The notes: a model not told the origin generated them from the sequence alone. 64,000 nt of DNA from Fimbriimonadaceae bacterium (GCA_020850355.1 JADZEX010000026.1:72110-136109); one strand, 5' to 3'; counted from the first letter of the stretch, positions 35,168-44,305 are shown. Numbers and translations are program-made.

Positions 35168-37435
35168 CTACGGTACCGCGGGGGGCTCCGGCGCGGGACT
35201 GGCGGGCGACGGCAGGTCGGCGCCCGCCGGGACGGTGGGGGCGGGCGAGGGGATTGGGGCGGTCGGGTCGATCCGGTAGATCGCCACGGCCGGCAGATCG
35301 GGCGCGACGGGCAGCCGGGCCGGGTAGACCAGCTTGCATTGCGCCAGTTTCGGGAGCCGATAGCTGCCCAGCTCGTAAGTGCCGTAGTAGAGGTGCGTGA
35401 CGCCCGACTCACTGAGCTTGAGGAGCCCCGGCAGGTTGCCGGCCGGGTCCTGCAGCACGGCATTCAGCTCGCGGAGCTTCTCGCCGAAGCCGATCGTCTC
35501 GGCCCAGTGGCCGCAGTAGACGGTGAAGCCGGCCCGCCCGGGCAGGTAGCTGCCGACTGTCGGCAGGCAGGCCACCACGGCGTCGCGAGGGAGGTGCTGG
35601 CGCATCCAGTCCCAGGCCTCGACCTCGGCTTGCGGCAAGTAGAAGGGCGGCATCAGCGCGGCCTGCAGCTTGGCGGCGTTGTTGTGGTGGACCGCCTCCA
35701 CGGAAGCCATCACAAACAGCACATTGGACGGCAGCAGCGCCAGCAGGCCAAGCAACGCCAGTTGCCGCTGCGCGGTGGCTCGCCGGCAGGCGAGGTCGGC
35801 CCGGACCGCCCAGACCGCGCCGACCGTCGCCAGCCGGGTGCGCGTCCTCCACACGGCCAGCATCGTCGCGGCGAGCCGCGTCAGGCGCCACAGGCCAAGG
35901 GTCGCGAGGACCGCCAGCACGACGTGGAAGCCCTCGATCATCTTGCGCTGGAACGGGAACAGGCCGCTCGGCAGGTAGATGCAGCCCGCGTGGACCACCA
36001 GCCAGACCACCAGGAAGCGGCCCGGCCAGCGGCGCTGCCGCAACGCCCGCACGACACCGACCAGTGCCAACGGCAGCAGCAGGCCGTAGCTCACCAGCAT
36101 CGTCGGCAAGGGTGGGGTGGCGGTGACCGTGTTGGCCTTCGCGGCGTACAGCGCATCGCTGCCGATCAGCCACTTCTGGTACCCCACGGCGGGCACCGTC
36201 AGCAGCACGATCAGCCCCAACGCCAGCCAGCCGCCGCGGGCCTGCTGCCCGGCTGCAGCGCTCTGCCAGAGGGTATACACCCCAAGCGTCAGCAGCAGCG
36301 GTACCGCGTCGTAGGTGTGGATGTTGGCCAGCAGCAGGCCGGCCAGACCGGCCACCGCGGCGTAGCCGTACCGCTGCGTCCGGATCGCCAGCTCGCCGCA
36401 CACCAGACTGACCAGCAGCAGGGCCACCGAAACGGTGAACAGGGGGTTGAGGTAGGCCGACAGAAAGGTGATCGCCTCGGGCATCACCAGGTCCGGTTCG
36501 ACGTCGATCGGGTCGAGCTGCAACCAGCGCCCGAGCACCAGCCAGGCGGCCAGCGAGCCGGCCACAAGCGCCACCCAGCGCCACCGGCGCAGGTCGGGGC
36601 CGGGCACCTGGGTCAGCCAGCCGTAGGCCAGCAACCCCAGTCCGGCGCAGCCCAGGCCGAGCCAGCGCGTCGCCGACTCCATCGGTGCCGGTGGCAGGGC
36701 CGCCAACCAGAGCAACGCCACGGTCCAGTCTCGCAGCGGCCGTCGCGTGGTGGTGCGCCAGGGCGCCGCCAGCGTCACGGCGCCGGCCAGCAGCAGCCAG
36801 TCCGGCCGGGGCGTGCCGCGCAGCAACAAGGCGCACAGCACGGCGCCGACGGCGGCGGCGGAGTCGTCCTCGCGCACTGCCCGCTCGCCCCAACGCACGC
36901 CCAGCAGCAGCAGCCCGACGCTCAACAGCAGCAGCGGATTGAACGGCGTCTCCGGCCCGCTGCCGATCTGGAACCAGCCGGCCCCCGACGAGAGCAGCAC
37001 CACCGCCAGCCCGAGCTGCCGCCACTGCCGTCGGGCGGTCACCGCCGCCAGCAGCGCGTAGACCAGCGGACCCAACAGCGCCACGGCCAGCAGCCGGGCC
37101 AGCGCCCAAACCTCGTACGGCGAGAGGCCAACGGCCGCCGCCAGCCGGCCGCAGCCGAGCATGAAGAGGTTGAAGAAGTGCCCGGTGTGCGGCTCGCTGG
37201 TGAACTCGTTCCGGAAGAAGCTGCTGCCCTCGGCGGCCTGCCGGATCCAGCTCAGGTGGACGTTCGGCTCGTCGGGGTTGAACAAGAACCCGAGGTAGTG
37301 CTGCCCCGAGGGTGTGCGCGCGGAGGCGAAGACGTAGGGCAGGGTGGTCAGCACCGCCAGCGTCGCGGCGAGGGCCAGCGCCCAGCGCCACTCGCCGGGC
37401 CGCACCGCCGGCCGACTCCGCGGCGCCTCGCTCAT
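35168..37435 (-). CDS. Polytopic GT-C-like membrane glycosyltransferase
   Basis: 755 residues with about 12-14 membrane helices followed by a soluble C-terminal domain (about 600-755). The first periplasmic loop has an acidic motif (NPDEPNVHLSW) at the position where GT-C enzymes using polyprenyl-phosphate sugars carry their catalytic acids. No close family is recognised. The C-terminal part contains LPRDAVVACLPTVGSYLPGR, typical of the extracytoplasmic domains of such proteins. The ATG overlaps the stop of the EamA-type gene, a plausible partner that flips lipid-linked sugar. Function: probable transfer of a lipid-linked sugar outside the membrane (inferred). Confidence 0.65.
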   Translation of the reverse strand: MSEAPRSRPAVRPGEWRWALALAATLAVLTTLPYVFASARTPSGQHYLGFLFNPDEPNVHLSWIRQAAEGSSFFRNEFTSEPHTGHFFNLFMLGCGRLAAAVGLSPYEVWALARLLAVALLGPLVYALLAAVTARRQWRQLGLAVVLLSSGAGWFQIGSGPETPFNPLLLLSVGLLLLGVRWGERAVREDDSAAAVGAVLCALLLRGTPRPDWLLLAGAVTLAAPWRTTTRRPLRDWTVALLWLAALPPAPMESATRWLGLGCAGLGLLAYGWLTQVPGPDLRRWRWVALVAGSLAAWLVLGRWLQLDPIDVEPDLVMPEAITFLSAYLNPLFTVSVALLLVSLVCGELAIRTQRYGYAAVAGLAGLLLANIHTYDAVPLLLTLGVYTLWQSAAAGQQARGGWLALGLIVLLTVPAVGYQKWLIGSDALYAAKANTVTATPPLPTMLVSYGLLLPLALVGVVRALRQRRWPGRFLVVWLVVHAGCIYLPSGLFPFQRKMIEGFHVVLAVLATLGLWRLTRLAATMLAVWRTRTRLATVGAVWAVRADLACRRATAQRQLALLGLLALLPSNVLFVMASVEAVHHNNAAKLQAALMPPFYLPQAEVEAWDWMRQHLPRDAVVACLPTVGSYLPGRAGFTVYCGHWAETIGFGEKLRELNAVLQDPAGNLPGLLKLSESGVTHLYYGTYELGSYRLPKLAQCKLVYPARLPVAPDLPAVAIYRIDPTAPIPSPAPTVPAGADLPSPASPAPEPPAVP

Positions 37436-37854
37436 GAGGCGGCTTCCACCGCCGCGGCCGGTTCCGCCGTCGCCGGCTCGGGCTGGTTGCTGGTGGCCAC
37501 CAGCACCACCCCGGCGATGATCACCGCCAGGCCGGCGACTCGCTGCAGCGGCACCGGTTCATGGTAGACGAAGTACCGCAGCACCGTCACGATCACGTAG
37601 TTCAGAGCGACCATCGGATAGGCGACTGTCAGGGGCACCTTGCTGATCACCATCAGGTAGCCCATGCTGCTGAGCACGAAGCAGCCCAGACCGAACGCCA
37701 CGCCGGGCGTCAGCATTGCCCTCAGCAGCATCCCAAGGCCCTGCAGCGCGCCGTGGACCGAGGTGTAGTCGTCCAGGGCCTTCTTCATGCTGAGCTGACC
37801 GACGGCTCCCAGCACCAGCGCCACCGCGAACAGGCCGAACAACTTCAAGGTCAT
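37432..37854 (-). CDS. Small EamA/SMR-type membrane protein, possible lipid-linked sugar flippase subunit
   Basis: 140 residues, four membrane helices (FGLFAVALVLGAVGQLSMKKAL, GVAFGLGCFVLSSMGYLMVIS, VAYPMVALNYVIVTVLRYFV, VAGLAVIIAGVVLVATS) and an Ala/Pro/Glu-rich tail. The order and the motif SKVPLTVAYPMVALNYV match the EamA/SMR group that includes ArnE/ArnF, which move undecaprenyl-phosphate aminoarabinose. Overlap with the GT-C-like gene supports a lipid-sugar role rather than drug efflux. ATG with AGGAAA upstream. Confidence 0.72.
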   Translation of the reverse strand: MTLKLFGLFAVALVLGAVGQLSMKKALDDYTSVHGALQGLGMLLRAMLTPGVAFGLGCFVLSSMGYLMVISKVPLTVAYPMVALNYVIVTVLRYFVYHEPVPLQRVAGLAVIIAGVVLVATSNQPEPATAEPAAAVEAAS

Positions 37855-37875
37855 GCTGTTTCCTTCACTCCCCGC

Positions 37876-38406
37876 TCACCGCGGCGGCTGCGGCGCCAAC
37901 CAGCGGCGGCTCGGGCGCGGCGCGAGCACGGCCACCGCCTCGCCCACCAGGGCGCTCCGCGGAACCGGCCCAAAATCGCGCGAATCATCACTCCGGGGGC
38001 GGTTGTCCCCCAGTACGTAGACACTGTCGGGGGGGACCGTCACCAGCGGCAGGCGCTCCCCTCGGAAGGGCTGCGCATAGGGCTCGGCGAGCAGTTTGCC
38101 GTTGATCCGCACACCGGCCGGGCCAACCGCCACCTGCTCGCCCGGCAGGCCGATCACCCGCTTCACCAGCCACTCGCCATCTTTCGGCGAGAGCAGCACG
38201 ATGATCTGTCCGCGTGGCGGCAGACGCTTCTTGGCGTGCCAGGTGTTGACCAGCAACTGGTCGGCCGGCTGCAACGTCGGCTCCATGCTGTGTTGCGCCA
38301 CCTGCACCGGCCGATAGACCAGGAGCCGTAACAGCAAGATGCTGAGGAGCGGCAGGAGCACCGCCAGATCGACCAAAATCCGCACCCAACGTCGGCGGCC
38401 GCTCAC
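37876..38406 (-). CDS. lepB: Signal peptidase I
   Basis: 176 residues; one N-terminal membrane helix (LVDLAVLLPLLSILLLRLLVY) then the catalytic domain. Box B holds the nucleophile in QHSMEPTL (Ser40), box D holds the general base in WLVKRVIGLPGE (Lys82), and box E is YVLGDNRPRSDDSRDFG. It cleaves signal peptides from the many exported proteins seen here. The GTG start overlaps the rsmB stop (GTGA). Confidence 0.94.
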   Translation of the reverse strand: MSGRRRWVRILVDLAVLLPLLSILLLRLLVYRPVQVAQHSMEPTLQPADQLLVNTWHAKKRLPPRGQIIVLLSPKDGEWLVKRVIGLPGEQVAVGPAGVRINGKLLAEPYAQPFRGERLPLVTVPPDSVYVLGDNRPRSDDSRDFGPVPRSALVGEAVAVLAPRPSRRWLAPQPPR

Positions 38407-39737
38407 CGCGACCTCCGGCGACAGGCCACGAAGAAGCCGTCGTGGCCATCCCCCGGGCCGATGGTCGCCCAGCCGGCGGCGGCGTCCCAGCTCGGCGGCA
38501 CGGGGCCCGCCGCGGCTGGTGCGAAGTCGCCGAAGGTGCTGTCGAACCAGCGCATCTGCCCCTCGTTCTCCTCTTGCTCCATGCTGCAGGTCGCATACAC
38601 CAGCACGCCGCCCGGCCTGGTCAGCCGCGCCGCAGCGGCCAGCAGTTCACACTGCAACGCCGTCACCTCGGCCAGCCGCGCCGCCTTCAGGTGCCAGCGC
38701 AGATCGGGCCGCCGGGCCAGCGTGCCACTGCCGCTGCAGGGGGCGTCCAGCAGCACCACCTCGGCCGGCGCGGCCGCCGTGAGAGTCTCGCGCACGTCGC
38801 CCGCCACGGTCTGGATACACTTCAGCCCCAGCCGCGCCGCTGCCTGGTCGACCCGTTGCAGCCGCCCGGCGTTACGGTCGCAGGCCAGCACTTCGCCCTG
38901 GTCGCCCAGCAGCTCGGCGAGGTGGGTCGCCTTGCCGCCCGGCGCGGCACACAGATCGATCACGCGCTGCCCGGCCGTGGCGCCGCTGACCGGCGCAATC
39001 AGCATGGCGCCCTCGTCTTGGATCGTAAACCAGCCCTCGCGCCAGCCGGGCAGGCCTTCGACCGCCTGCGGCTCCTGCAACAGCACCGCCTCGGGGCAGA
39101 GCCGACCGGCTTCGACCGCGATCCCGCGGTTACGCAGCACGTGCAGCAGATCGGCGGCGGAGGTGCGCAGGCGGTTGGCCCGCAGATGCAGCCGCGGCTC
39201 GCGGTTGCCGGCGAGGCACCAGGCCCGAGCGGTCTCGACGCCGTGGCGGGCCACCCAGCGTTGGACCAGCCAGCGCGGGTGGGACTCCCACTCGACCAGC
39301 CGCTCGACCGGATCGGCGGCCAACTCCGGCGGTTCGTCGCGCAGCGCGTCGGCCTCGCCAGCCAGGCGGCGGAAGACGCCGTTGGCGTACTGCGCCAGTC
39401 CGGCGTGGCCCCAATCGCGGGCGATGTTGACCAAATCGTTGACGGCGGCGCCGACGCGGGTCTGCGCGGCCCACAGCAGCTCAAAGGCGCCGACTCGCAA
39501 GACCGCTCGCAGCACGGGATCGAGCCCTCCAAGGGGACGGCTGAGCAGTGGTCGGAGGACGAAGTCGCAGCGGCGGCGGAGTCGGATGGAGCCGTGAGTC
39601 AAGGCCGTGGCGCGGGCCGCAGACGGTCCTTGCAGGCTGGCGGTGGTCAGCTCACGGTGCAGGGCCACCTCGGCGAAGGCGCCGGTCTCGACCGCTCGCT
39701 GCACGGCGACGGCGACGGCGCGGGAGGTGGCGCTCAA
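38403..39737 (-). CDS. rsmB: 16S rRNA m5C967 methyltransferase RsmB
   Basis: 444 residues. The N-terminal NusB-like RNA-binding domain (about 1-140, VLRVGAFELLWAAQTRVGAAVNDLVNIAR) is joined to a SAM-dependent methyltransferase domain (VIDLCAAPGGKATHLAELLG; DVRETL; DAPCSGSGTLARRPDLRW; YATCSMEQEENEGQ). The two catalytic cysteines (in DAPCS and ATCS) are present. It starts at TTG (overlap TTGA with the TPR gene stop), one of three TTG starts in this window. Position after def-fmt is the widespread bacterial order. Confidence 0.94.
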   Translation of the reverse strand: MSATSRAVAVAVQRAVETGAFAEVALHRELTTASLQGPSAARATALTHGSIRLRRRCDFVLRPLLSRPLGGLDPVLRAVLRVGAFELLWAAQTRVGAAVNDLVNIARDWGHAGLAQYANGVFRRLAGEADALRDEPPELAADPVERLVEWESHPRWLVQRWVARHGVETARAWCLAGNREPRLHLRANRLRTSAADLLHVLRNRGIAVEAGRLCPEAVLLQEPQAVEGLPGWREGWFTIQDEGAMLIAPVSGATAGQRVIDLCAAPGGKATHLAELLGDQGEVLACDRNAGRLQRVDQAAARLGLKCIQTVAGDVRETLTAAAPAEVVLLDAPCSGSGTLARRPDLRWHLKAARLAEVTALQCELLAAAARLTRPGGVLVYATCSMEQEENEGQMRWFDSTFGDFAPAAAGPVPPSWDAAAGWATIGPGDGHDGFFVACRRRSR

Positions 39738-40105
39738 GACTCCGGATCGAAGTCGGGGAAGTAGATCGCCGCTTTGGCGACTTCCTCATTACCGGGTTCG
39801 AGCTTCCAGACCTGCTTCATCTCGGCCAGGGCCTCGTCATTCATGCCCAGCATGAGGTAGGTCTTGAACAGCTCCACCCGCCCCTTGACGAAGTCGGGCC
39901 GCTGCCCGCGCATCTTTTCCAGGTCGGCGATCGACTCGTCGAAGAAGCCGTTGAAGCAGTAGGCCAGGCCGCGCCCGTGGTAGACCAGGTAGGCCTCCGC
40001 ATCGTCGGCGAACTCGGCGACCAGGGCGTCGTAGATGGTGATCGCCGCGTCGTACTCGCCGTCATAGCGGAGCCGGTCAGCTTCTTGCAAGCGGCTCTGG
40101 TCCAC
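39734..40105 (-). CDS. Small TPR-repeat protein
   Basis: 123 residues, GTG start, about three TPR-like helical hairpins (YDGEYDAAITIYDALVAEFADD, GLAYCFNGFFDESIADLEKM, KTYLMLGMNDEALAEMKQVWKLEPG). No signal peptide, so a cytoplasmic adaptor is likely. It lies between fmt (21-base gap) and rsmB (overlap). The role is unknown. Confidence 0.82.
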   Translation of the reverse strand: MDQSRLQEADRLRYDGEYDAAITIYDALVAEFADDAEAYLVYHGRGLAYCFNGFFDESIADLEKMRGQRPDFVKGRVELFKTYLMLGMNDEALAEMKQVWKLEPGNEEVAKAAIYFPDFDPES

Positions 40106-40126
40106 GGGTTCAACGCTCCTTGGCCA

Positions 40127-41047
40127 CTACCGGCCAGCGATGGTCAGCCGACGTCCCCGGGCGTAGGCTGCGCCATCGGTCGGCCGCCGGCCGGGGGCCT
40201 GCACCTGGCTCAGCCAGAGACTCCCGTCGCCCGTCCCTATCAGTATGCCACGTCCGTCGACGATGTCGAGCAGCGCGCCCGGGATTCCCTGGCTCTCGCC
40301 GACCCGACACCGTAGGACTTTGACCCACTCCCCCGCCACCTCGGCCTGCGCCCCAGGCCACGGCGTGACGCCACGGACCACGTTGAACAGCTCGCTGGCC
40401 GGCTGCGACCAGCGCAGGCGACCTTCTTCTTTGTGCAGGCGCGGCGCCAGAGTCGCCAGCGTCGCGTCCTGTGGTTGCGGTGTTATCGCACCGGCCAGCC
40501 ATTCCTGCAAGGTCTTTCGCAACAACTCCGGTGCCGCCAGGGCCAACCGCTGCAACAGCTCGCCGGCCGTTTCCTGCGGCTCGATGGCGCTGGGCTCGGC
40601 GGCCAGCACCGGCCCGCTGTCGAGGCCCTCGTCCAGCAGCATCACGCTGATCCCGGTGCCGGTCTCGCCGGCCAGCAGCGCCCGCTGCACCGGCGCCGCG
40701 CCGCGGTAGCGGGGCAGCAGCGAGAAGTGGACGTTGAGGCAGCCCCCGCGGGGAGCCGTCAGGACGGCGGCCGGCAGCAGTTGACCAAAGGCCACCACCA
40801 CGGCCACGTCGAGCGGCTCGGCGGTGAGCCAGGCCAGGAAGTCCGCGTGGCCGCGGATCCGTTCGGGCTGCACCACCTCCAGCCCCAGTTCGAGCGCCCG
40901 CCGCTTGACGGGCGAGGGCTGCGGCGTGCTGGACCGCCCGACCGGCCGGTCGGGCTGCGTCACCACGCGCAGGCGGCTCGCCAGGCCAGCCAGCGCCTCG
41001 AGACAGGGCACCGCCACCTCCGGCGTGCCCATGAAGACGGCGTTCAC
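40127..41047 (-). CDS. fmt: Methionyl-tRNA formyltransferase
   Basis: 306 residues from a GTG whose first four bases overlap the def stop; the longer ORF-track version runs into def. It formylates initiator Met-tRNA with 10-formyl-THF. Rossmann start NAVFMGTPEVAVPCLEAL; catalytic-domain blocks AFGQLLPAAVLTAPRGGCLNVHFSLLPRYRGAAP (Asn and His in NVHFS) and GISVMLLDEGLDSGPVL with the catalytic Asp. A C-terminal OB-fold domain follows (about 205-300). Functionally paired with def. Confidence 0.95.
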   Translation of the reverse strand: MNAVFMGTPEVAVPCLEALAGLASRLRVVTQPDRPVGRSSTPQPSPVKRRALELGLEVVQPERIRGHADFLAWLTAEPLDVAVVVAFGQLLPAAVLTAPRGGCLNVHFSLLPRYRGAAPVQRALLAGETGTGISVMLLDEGLDSGPVLAAEPSAIEPQETAGELLQRLALAAPELLRKTLQEWLAGAITPQPQDATLATLAPRLHKEEGRLRWSQPASELFNVVRGVTPWPGAQAEVAGEWVKVLRCRVGESQGIPGALLDIVDGRGILIGTGDGSLWLSQVQAPGRRPTDGAAYARGRRLTIAGR

Positions 41048-41640
41048 CGGTTCACCAGGCCCTGCTCCGAGCGCAGCGCGGCGAAGTGCTGGATCACCTC
41101 GTCGACGCTGGTCGGCGTGCGCAGCACCCGGTCGCCATCCTCGTCGGGTTCGAGCCCGGCCGCGCGGGGATCGTCGGCCTGCAGCAACTCGCTCCACCAG
41201 AGGTCGGCGGTGTGGTCGGTGAAGAGCACCCCGTTGAGGTGATCCACTTCATGCTGCAGGGCGCGGGCCAGCAACCCGCTGGCGCTGATGCTGACGGTGC
41301 GCCCGGCGCGGTCGAGGCCGACGATGGTGATCTGCTTGGCTCGCGGCACCGCACCGTAGACCCCCGGGATGCTGAGACACCCTTCGGTGCCGCGGGCCTG
41401 GCCCGACTTGCGCTTGATCTGCGGGTTGACCAGCCCGATCACCTCACCCTCGCCGTCCCACGCCACCAGCACCCGCCGGCTGACGGCGACTTGCGGCGCG
41501 GCCAGGCCCAGGCCGTGGCAGTCATGCATCGTCTCGGTGAGGTCGTCGATCAGCTTGCGCACCCCGGCATCGACGACGCTCACCGGCCTGGCCTTGCGGC
41601 GCAGGACCTCGTCTCCCAACAGGACCACTTGACGGCGCAC
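41044..41640 (-). CDS. def: Peptide deformylase
   Basis: Removes the formyl group from new proteins. Metal-site motifs are complete: GLGLAAPQV, EGCLSIPG (Cys ligand) and QHEVDHLNG (His ligands and Glu). I choose the GTG at 41640, because GGAGGAG (41645-41651) lies four bases upstream and a possible -10 box TATGAT (41660-41665) overlaps the ORF-track ATG at 41664, which has no ribosome site. This gives 198 residues. A C-terminal extension of about 35 residues (DDPRAAGLEPDEDGDRVL) is longer than in minimal enzymes. First gene of the def-fmt-TPR-rsmB-lepB group. Confidence 0.93.
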   Translation of the reverse strand: MRRQVVLLGDEVLRRKARPVSVVDAGVRKLIDDLTETMHDCHGLGLAAPQVAVSRRVLVAWDGEGEVIGLVNPQIKRKSGQARGTEGCLSIPGVYGAVPRAKQITIVGLDRAGRTVSISASGLLARALQHEVDHLNGVLFTDHTADLWWSELLQADDPRAAGLEPDEDGDRVLRTPTSVDEVIQHFAALRSEQGLVNR

Positions 41641-41697
41641 CAGGCTCCTCCGCGCCGACATCATACCATAGCGCCCGCCACCGGCCGGCGGAGCCGG

Positions 41698-42711
41698 TTA
41701 CGCGAAGCGGACACACCCCTTGATCACCTGCCCGGCGTCGATCTGCGCGATGGCCGCGCCGAACTCGTCGGGCGTCCACAGATGCGACCGCCAGAACCCG
41801 GCCTCAAGCCGTCCCGCCAGCAGGTCTTCGGAGACCAGCCGGGTGTAGCGGTGTTCTTCCGGCCCGGGCCGCAACGGCCGCAGGCCGGCTGGCAACTGCG
41901 CATAGACGGCGTCCCAGGCGCTGCCGGCGGCGGCGCCGTAGATCGCCACCACGGCGTCGGGCTGCAGCAGAGGCGCGAAACTGGGGAGCAGCGCGGGCCG
42001 GCCAATCGCCTCGAAAAGATGCGTCGCGAGGGCGCCGCCATGGTGCGCCCGGATCTGCTCGGCGAGGTCCGGCGCGCTGCTGTCGAGGGCCAGGTGCGCG
42101 CCGCAGCGGCGGGCCAGCAGCAGGCGCTCGGGGCGCCGGCCGAGGGTCACCACCAGGCGGCACCCGGCGCTACGCAGCCAGCGGGTCAGCGTCAGTCCGG
42201 CGACCCCGGTCCCGACCACCACCGCGGCCGCGCCGAGCAGCGGGCCAGTGGCCTCGGCGACCTGCTCCACGAAAGCGCGTGTCTCGGCCAGCGAGATACT
42301 CAGGAAGGCATCCTCGGGGGCCAGCGCGGGCGCCAGCACCACCTGCCGATCGCTGGTGTAGTTGCCCGCGGCGTCGCGCACCAGGCCATACTCGGCGAAG
42401 CCGCCCCAGCCGCTCGAGAGACCGTCGCGCTGGTCACCGGGCAAGATCGCCGCGGCCCGCGTGACCCGGTCACCGACCCGGTAGCGCTGGCAGGCGGCGC
42501 CGACCTCGACGACCGTGCCGACCGACTCGTGCCCCAGGATGAAGGGCGTCGCCGGGCGGTAGGGCTGGTCGCCGCGGATCAGTTCGCGGTCGGTGCTGTT
42601 GCAGAACCCGCAGGTCTCGATCCGGACCAGGGCCTCGTCGGCGGCCGGCCGCGGCAGCGGCAGATCGGCCCACTCCCACGCCTCCGGTCCCGTCACTACC
42701 AGCGCCCGCAT
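41698..42711 (-). CDS. Zinc-dependent alcohol dehydrogenase family (MDR) protein
   Basis: 337 residues from the ATG at 42711 (AGGAGA upstream); the ORF-track extension overlaps the divergent gene. N-terminal GroES-like domain with CGFCNSTDRELI (catalytic-zinc Cys) and FILGHESVGTVVEVG (His/Glu). The coenzyme domain has AVVVGTGVAGLTLTRWL. The four-cysteine structural zinc loop of classical ADHs is missing, as in some sugar or polyol dehydrogenases. Substrate unknown. Shares an 88-base divergent spacer with the M14 peptidase gene. Confidence 0.85.
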   Translation of the reverse strand: MRALVVTGPEAWEWADLPLPRPAADEALVRIETCGFCNSTDRELIRGDQPYRPATPFILGHESVGTVVEVGAACQRYRVGDRVTRAAAILPGDQRDGLSSGWGGFAEYGLVRDAAGNYTSDRQVVLAPALAPEDAFLSISLAETRAFVEQVAEATGPLLGAAAVVVGTGVAGLTLTRWLRSAGCRLVVTLGRRPERLLLARRCGAHLALDSSAPDLAEQIRAHHGGALATHLFEAIGRPALLPSFAPLLQPDAVVAIYGAAAGSAWDAVYAQLPAGLRPLRPGPEEHRYTRLVSEDLLAGRLEAGFWRSHLWTPDEFGAAIAQIDAGQVIKGCVRFA

Positions 42712-42726
42712 CAGCCGTCTCCTGTC

Positions 42727-42787
42727 CCGGGCCGGCCATTCGGCCCGGCGCCCGCAGGACCTTCCGTCGCGCCGGCGTAATCGCCGG
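42727..42787. repeat. Two inverted repeats in the ADH/M14 divergent spacer
   Basis: CCGGGCCG (42727-42734) with CGGCCCGG (42741-42748), loop GCCATT, and CCGGCG (42772-42777) with CGCCGG (42782-42787), loop TAAT. Both are perfect but short and GC-rich, so operator function is only possible. Confidence 0.35.
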
Positions 42788-42799
42788 TGGGAGCAGCCC

Positions 42800-44305
42800 G
42801 TGCAGGTCTCGACCGACTTCCCCGGCGGCGGCGCCGACAACCTCCGGATCGACGGCGACACCGTCTCATTCGAGGCCCCAGCCAAGGGCTGCCCGCAGCC
42901 GATGTGGTTCGCTTTCCGGCTGCTCGGAGCAGCCGGTCGACGTGTCACTGGCCGCCTGACCAATGGCCGGGCCTGCCTCGGCGGGGGCCAACTGGGCGTC
43001 GCGCAGCCGGTCTATCGCGACGGCGCCGGCGCCTGGCACCGGGTGATGCCCCAGCGTTGTAGCTACGACGCTGCCAGCGGGGTGTTGACGTTCTGGTTCA
43101 CCCCGACCAGCGACGAGACCACCGTCGCGTCGATCTTCCCGTACCAACTGGCCGACCTGGATGCCTTCCGCCGCAAGCTGCCGGCGGACCGCGCGCGGTG
43201 GCGGGTGCTCGGCGAGTCGCCCCACGGCCGGCCGATCGCGATGCTCGAAGTCGGCGATCCCGAGCGGCGCGGCGAGGTGGTCTGGGTCACCGCGCGGCAT
43301 CACGCCGGCGAGGTGCAGGGCAGTTACGTGATCGAGGGCCTCGTCTCGCGAGTCCTGTCGGCGCCCTGGCTGCTGGCCGGCCGGACCTTCTGCTGTCTGC
43401 CCATCATGGACGTCGATGCGGTCGAGGAGGGCAGCTACGGCAAGGACCAGGCGCCGATCGACTTCAACCGCGACTGGTCCGAGTCGCCGCACCATCCGGC
43501 GGTGCGGATGGTCCAGCGCGAACTCGCGGCGAGCGCCGCGAGTGGCACGCTGACGCTGTTCTTGGATCTGCACGGCCCGGCCCCGGGCGATCCCAGCTTC
43601 TTCCTGCCGAGCCGCCGCTGGACCTGCGACGACGCCTACGCGCAGCGCTGCTTCGCCCTGATCGACCACGTCGCCCGCGACTGGGACGGTCTGGCCCAGG
43701 GCGACTACCCGCGGCAGGCGCTGCGCTGGGCCGAAGACAACGCCGAGATGGTCTCGGCGGCGGCCGTCGAGTTGGCGCATGGGGTGCCGGCGCTGACGCT
43801 GGAGGTGGCCTACCACCGGGATCACCTGGGCCGGCTGCAGACGCCCGAGGGCTGGCGCGGAATCGGTCGTCGGCTGGCCGAGGGCTACCACCGCTGGCGC
43901 CTGTCGGGCGAAGCTTCGGGGCGGGTGCGAGCGTTGCCGGAGCTGCCGCGCCCGGCCGCCTGGTTCTGCCAAAGCCTGCCGCAGCAGGTGGCGATCAGCG
44001 ACGACGGCGCCGACCTGGTGTTGACCAGCACCGCCGCCCCGGCGCGGGCCCGGCTGCAACTGCGCGAGTTCCAGAGCGGCCCGCGGCGGCTGACCTGGCA
44101 GAGCAGTGGCAAAGCCACGGCGCGGCTGAGCCTGTACCGCTACGGGCCGGCCGGGTACCGCCTGCCCGGCCACGAGACGGTGCCGTTGGCGGTCCATGCG
44201 GGCGAACTGCGGCTCGATCCCGGCGGCCGTTGGCGCTGCGCGGTGCTGCTGGAGGCGGCCGAAGCCGGGGCCACCTGGCGGCTGCGCTGGGAGGAGACCA
44301 CCTGA
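42800..44305 (+). CDS. M14-family zinc carboxypeptidase-like protein
   Basis: 501 residues from a GTG with GGGAG upstream. An N-terminal beta-sandwich (about 1-115) precedes the M14 domain: zinc site ARHHAGEVQGS (His168, Glu171) and LDLHGP (His258), substrate-binding DFNRDW, and catalytic Glu in ALTLEVAYH. About 380-501 is a beta-rich C-terminal domain. All key residues are present. No signal peptide is evident, so the location is unclear. M14 members of this two-domain kind trim peptides or amidated peptidoglycan fragments. It overlaps the next gene by one base. Confidence 0.85.
   Translation: MQVSTDFPGGGADNLRIDGDTVSFEAPAKGCPQPMWFAFRLLGAAGRRVTGRLTNGRACLGGGQLGVAQPVYRDGAGAWHRVMPQRCSYDAASGVLTFWFTPTSDETTVASIFPYQLADLDAFRRKLPADRARWRVLGESPHGRPIAMLEVGDPERRGEVVWVTARHHAGEVQGSYVIEGLVSRVLSAPWLLAGRTFCCLPIMDVDAVEEGSYGKDQAPIDFNRDWSESPHHPAVRMVQRELAASAASGTLTLFLDLHGPAPGDPSFFLPSRRWTCDDAYAQRCFALIDHVARDWDGLAQGDYPRQALRWAEDNAEMVSAAAVELAHGVPALTLEVAYHRDHLGRLQTPEGWRGIGRRLAEGYHRWRLSGEASGRVRALPELPRPAAWFCQSLPQQVAISDDGADLVLTSTAAPARARLQLREFQSGPRRLTWQSSGKATARLSLYRYGPAGYRLPGHETVPLAVHAGELRLDPGGRWRCAVLLEAAEAGATWRLRWEETT

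Noticed and set aside
33977-37567. 1196-residue plus-strand ORF
   Set aside because: It is low-complexity Gln/Arg/Gly shadow sequence antisense to the GT-C and GH-like genes, a common effect of high GC content.
41641-41664. ATG at 41664 as the start of peptide deformylase
   Set aside because: It overlaps a likely -10 box and lacks a ribosome site, while the GTG at 41640 has GGAGGAG upstream.
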